From Mimachlamys varia (taxonomy: Eukaryota; Mollusca; Bivalvia; Pectinida; Pectinidae): DNA of 64,000 nucleotides. Numbering within the stretch: position 1 is the stretch's first letter; each line of letters begins with the position of its first letter. Positions 63,145 to 64,000 of the stretch are shown in pieces. The DNA lies in NCBI GenBank assembly GCA_947623455.1, contig OX392536.1, positions 31,439,465-31,503,464 on the forward strand. The letters are read 5' to 3'. The translations under genes were made by a program, and so were the position numbers. A model generated the notes under the pieces. The model was not told the origin of the DNA and did not search any database. It was given only the letters and a program-made list of their open reading frames with translations.

Positions 63145-64000
63145 TTAACTCATGATAAAGTCACCAAATTTCTTTGGTAAGTGCTTTTCTCTCACAGGCC
63201 TCTGTACCGCTTTATTTACAGTTTCTGCTTCAGCCTCAACTACCGGATTGGAATCATCCACTTTAGTCTCCTCAATCGAACCATCTTTGTCACAAGCACG
63301 AGACAAATTCTCAGAATCACTCTGTTCCTGAGCCATTTCCATTGGTGTATTGTAACGTTTTACAAACGTACTGTTTCGTTTGTACTGCACTCCTGCATCT
63401 GACTCAACGACACAGCTGTTACCGCGTTTATCGATAAGTGTGTACGGCACATTCTGATACTGAGTGTCAACCTTGCTTTGCTTCGAATCGCGTTTCAACA
63501 GTACCGTATCACCAACCACTAGATCAGACCTTCTAGCACCGCGTTTCGCGTCCACATAGAATTTGTTCTTGTATTTCATCTCAGTGTCTCGATCGCGCAC
63601 ACCTTCCTCCAATGTTTTCCTTCCCATTTCCTCTATTTGCGGCAATTTAGTCCGTAGCTTTCGTCCAAACATCAGTTCTGCAGGCGAGACACCGGTAACT
63701 TTGTGTGGAGTACTCCTGTAGGCAAGTAAGTATGTACGGATCTCTCGTCTCCAATCTTTTGATTCAGAATGAGCAATCTTTATCCGTTTCAGCAGTGACC
63801 TATTCTGTCGCTCCACTTCGCCATTTGCCGCTGGGTGTAATGGTGTGACACGTCTGTGTTCTATGCCATTCCCACTCAAATACTCCTTGAACTTTCCTGA
63901 CCTGAACTGAGGACCGTTATCTGACGTCACTGAACATGGCAAACCATGCCGACAAAACATGTTCTCGAGAATATCTGTCACTTTCTCCGTTGATGTGTCC
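63145..64000 (-). CDS. Ty3/Gypsy retrotransposon Pol, integrase C-terminal half (partial, runs off window)
   Basis: The frame is open from the window edge (first full codon 63999-63997) to a TAA at 63145-63147, giving 284 visible residues. It holds the second half of a DDE retroviral-type integrase. The middle Asp lies in SDNGPQF (codon 63919-63921). The Glu lies in NGEVERQN (codon 63811-63813). Exactly 35 residues separate them, the D35E spacing of this family. HPAANGEVER and the following LLAYRSTPHKVTGVSPAELMFGR stretch are typical of Ty3/Gypsy Pol. A GPY/F-like module follows (VPYTLIDKRGN...YKRNSTFVKRY), then a charged linker and a closing RPVREKHLPKKFGDF motif like the end of many Gypsy Pol proteins. 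No chromodomain is seen. The zinc-binding HHCC domain, first catalytic Asp, RNase H, reverse transcriptase, protease and Gag would lie beyond 64000. The visible part has no stop or frameshift, so the copy is fairly young. The GTG near 63981 is not a real start. A Mag/Steamer-like clade is possible but is inference only. Confidence 0.95.
   Translation of the reverse strand, partial: DTSTEKVTDILENMFCRHGLPCSVTSDNGPQFRSGKFKEYLSGNGIEHRRVTPLHPAANGEVERQNRSLLKRIKIAHSESKDWRREIRTYLLAYRSTPHKVTGVSPAELMFGRKLRTKLPQIEEMGRKTLEEGVRDRDTEMKYKNKFYVDAKRGARRSDLVVGDTVLLKRDSKQSKVDTQYQNVPYTLIDKRGNSCVVESDAGVQYKRNSTFVKRYNTPMEMAQEQSDSENLSRACDKDGSIEETKVDDSNPVVEAEAETVNKAVQRPVREKHLPKKFGDFIMS

Overview
This window looks like intergenic DNA from a marine invertebrate, most likely a bivalve mollusc. 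It is AT-rich and has no continuous gene-scale reading frame except one at the right edge. It carries a tRNA-derived SINE with the phrasing common in mollusc genomes, a second fragment with the 'TTTTTCTCCGGGTGCTCCGG' SINE-like core, a Ty3/Gypsy retrotransposon and many tandem arrays. The assignment to bivalves rests on recalled repeat style, not on a search. Short reading frames elsewhere (60-140 codons) are what chance, or stop-free tandem repeats, would give in DNA like this. Several begin at non-ATG codons, and I recognise no domain in them. Short exons of a host gene cannot be excluded by eye.

Layout. From 1 to 27.9 kb there is mostly unique AT-rich sequence, sprinkled with copies of one unclassified dispersed repeat, called family A here. 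The same stretch holds a pogo-like MITE (9607-10074) and a fold-back element (23531-23858). From 27.9 to 54.8 kb lies a run of tandem arrays with unrelated units: 30 bp (28.0 kb), 47 bp (32.65 kb), 54 bp (33.4-34.2 kb), 19 bp (34.4 kb), 32 bp (40.65-43.09 kb, about 76 copies), 29 bp (44.0 kb), 26 bp (46.8 kb), 44 bp (50.0-51.0 kb) and 28 bp (54.2-54.7 kb). Several show higher-order periods. Between them sit two SINE-like fragments, a 121-bp near-perfect inverted repeat with clean 7-bp flanking direct repeats (43419-43539), and further family A copies. From 54.8 to 62.7 kb the sequence is again mostly unique, with one more long family A copy. The right end (62701-64000, minus strand) is the 3' part of a Ty3/Gypsy LTR retrotransposon: integrase C-terminal half, stop codon, 3' untranslated stretch, polypurine tract and a 187-bp LTR.

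Family A is the strongest unexplained signal. About sixteen copies in both orientations cover roughly 5 kb. Most share one boundary (AATCAGAGAATACC) and vary in length from it, as 5'-truncated retroelements do. I see no classical operon, CRISPR array, rRNA or functional tRNA gene. The tandem arrays and transposon relics are the content of this window, and there is no gene set here that can be said to work together.
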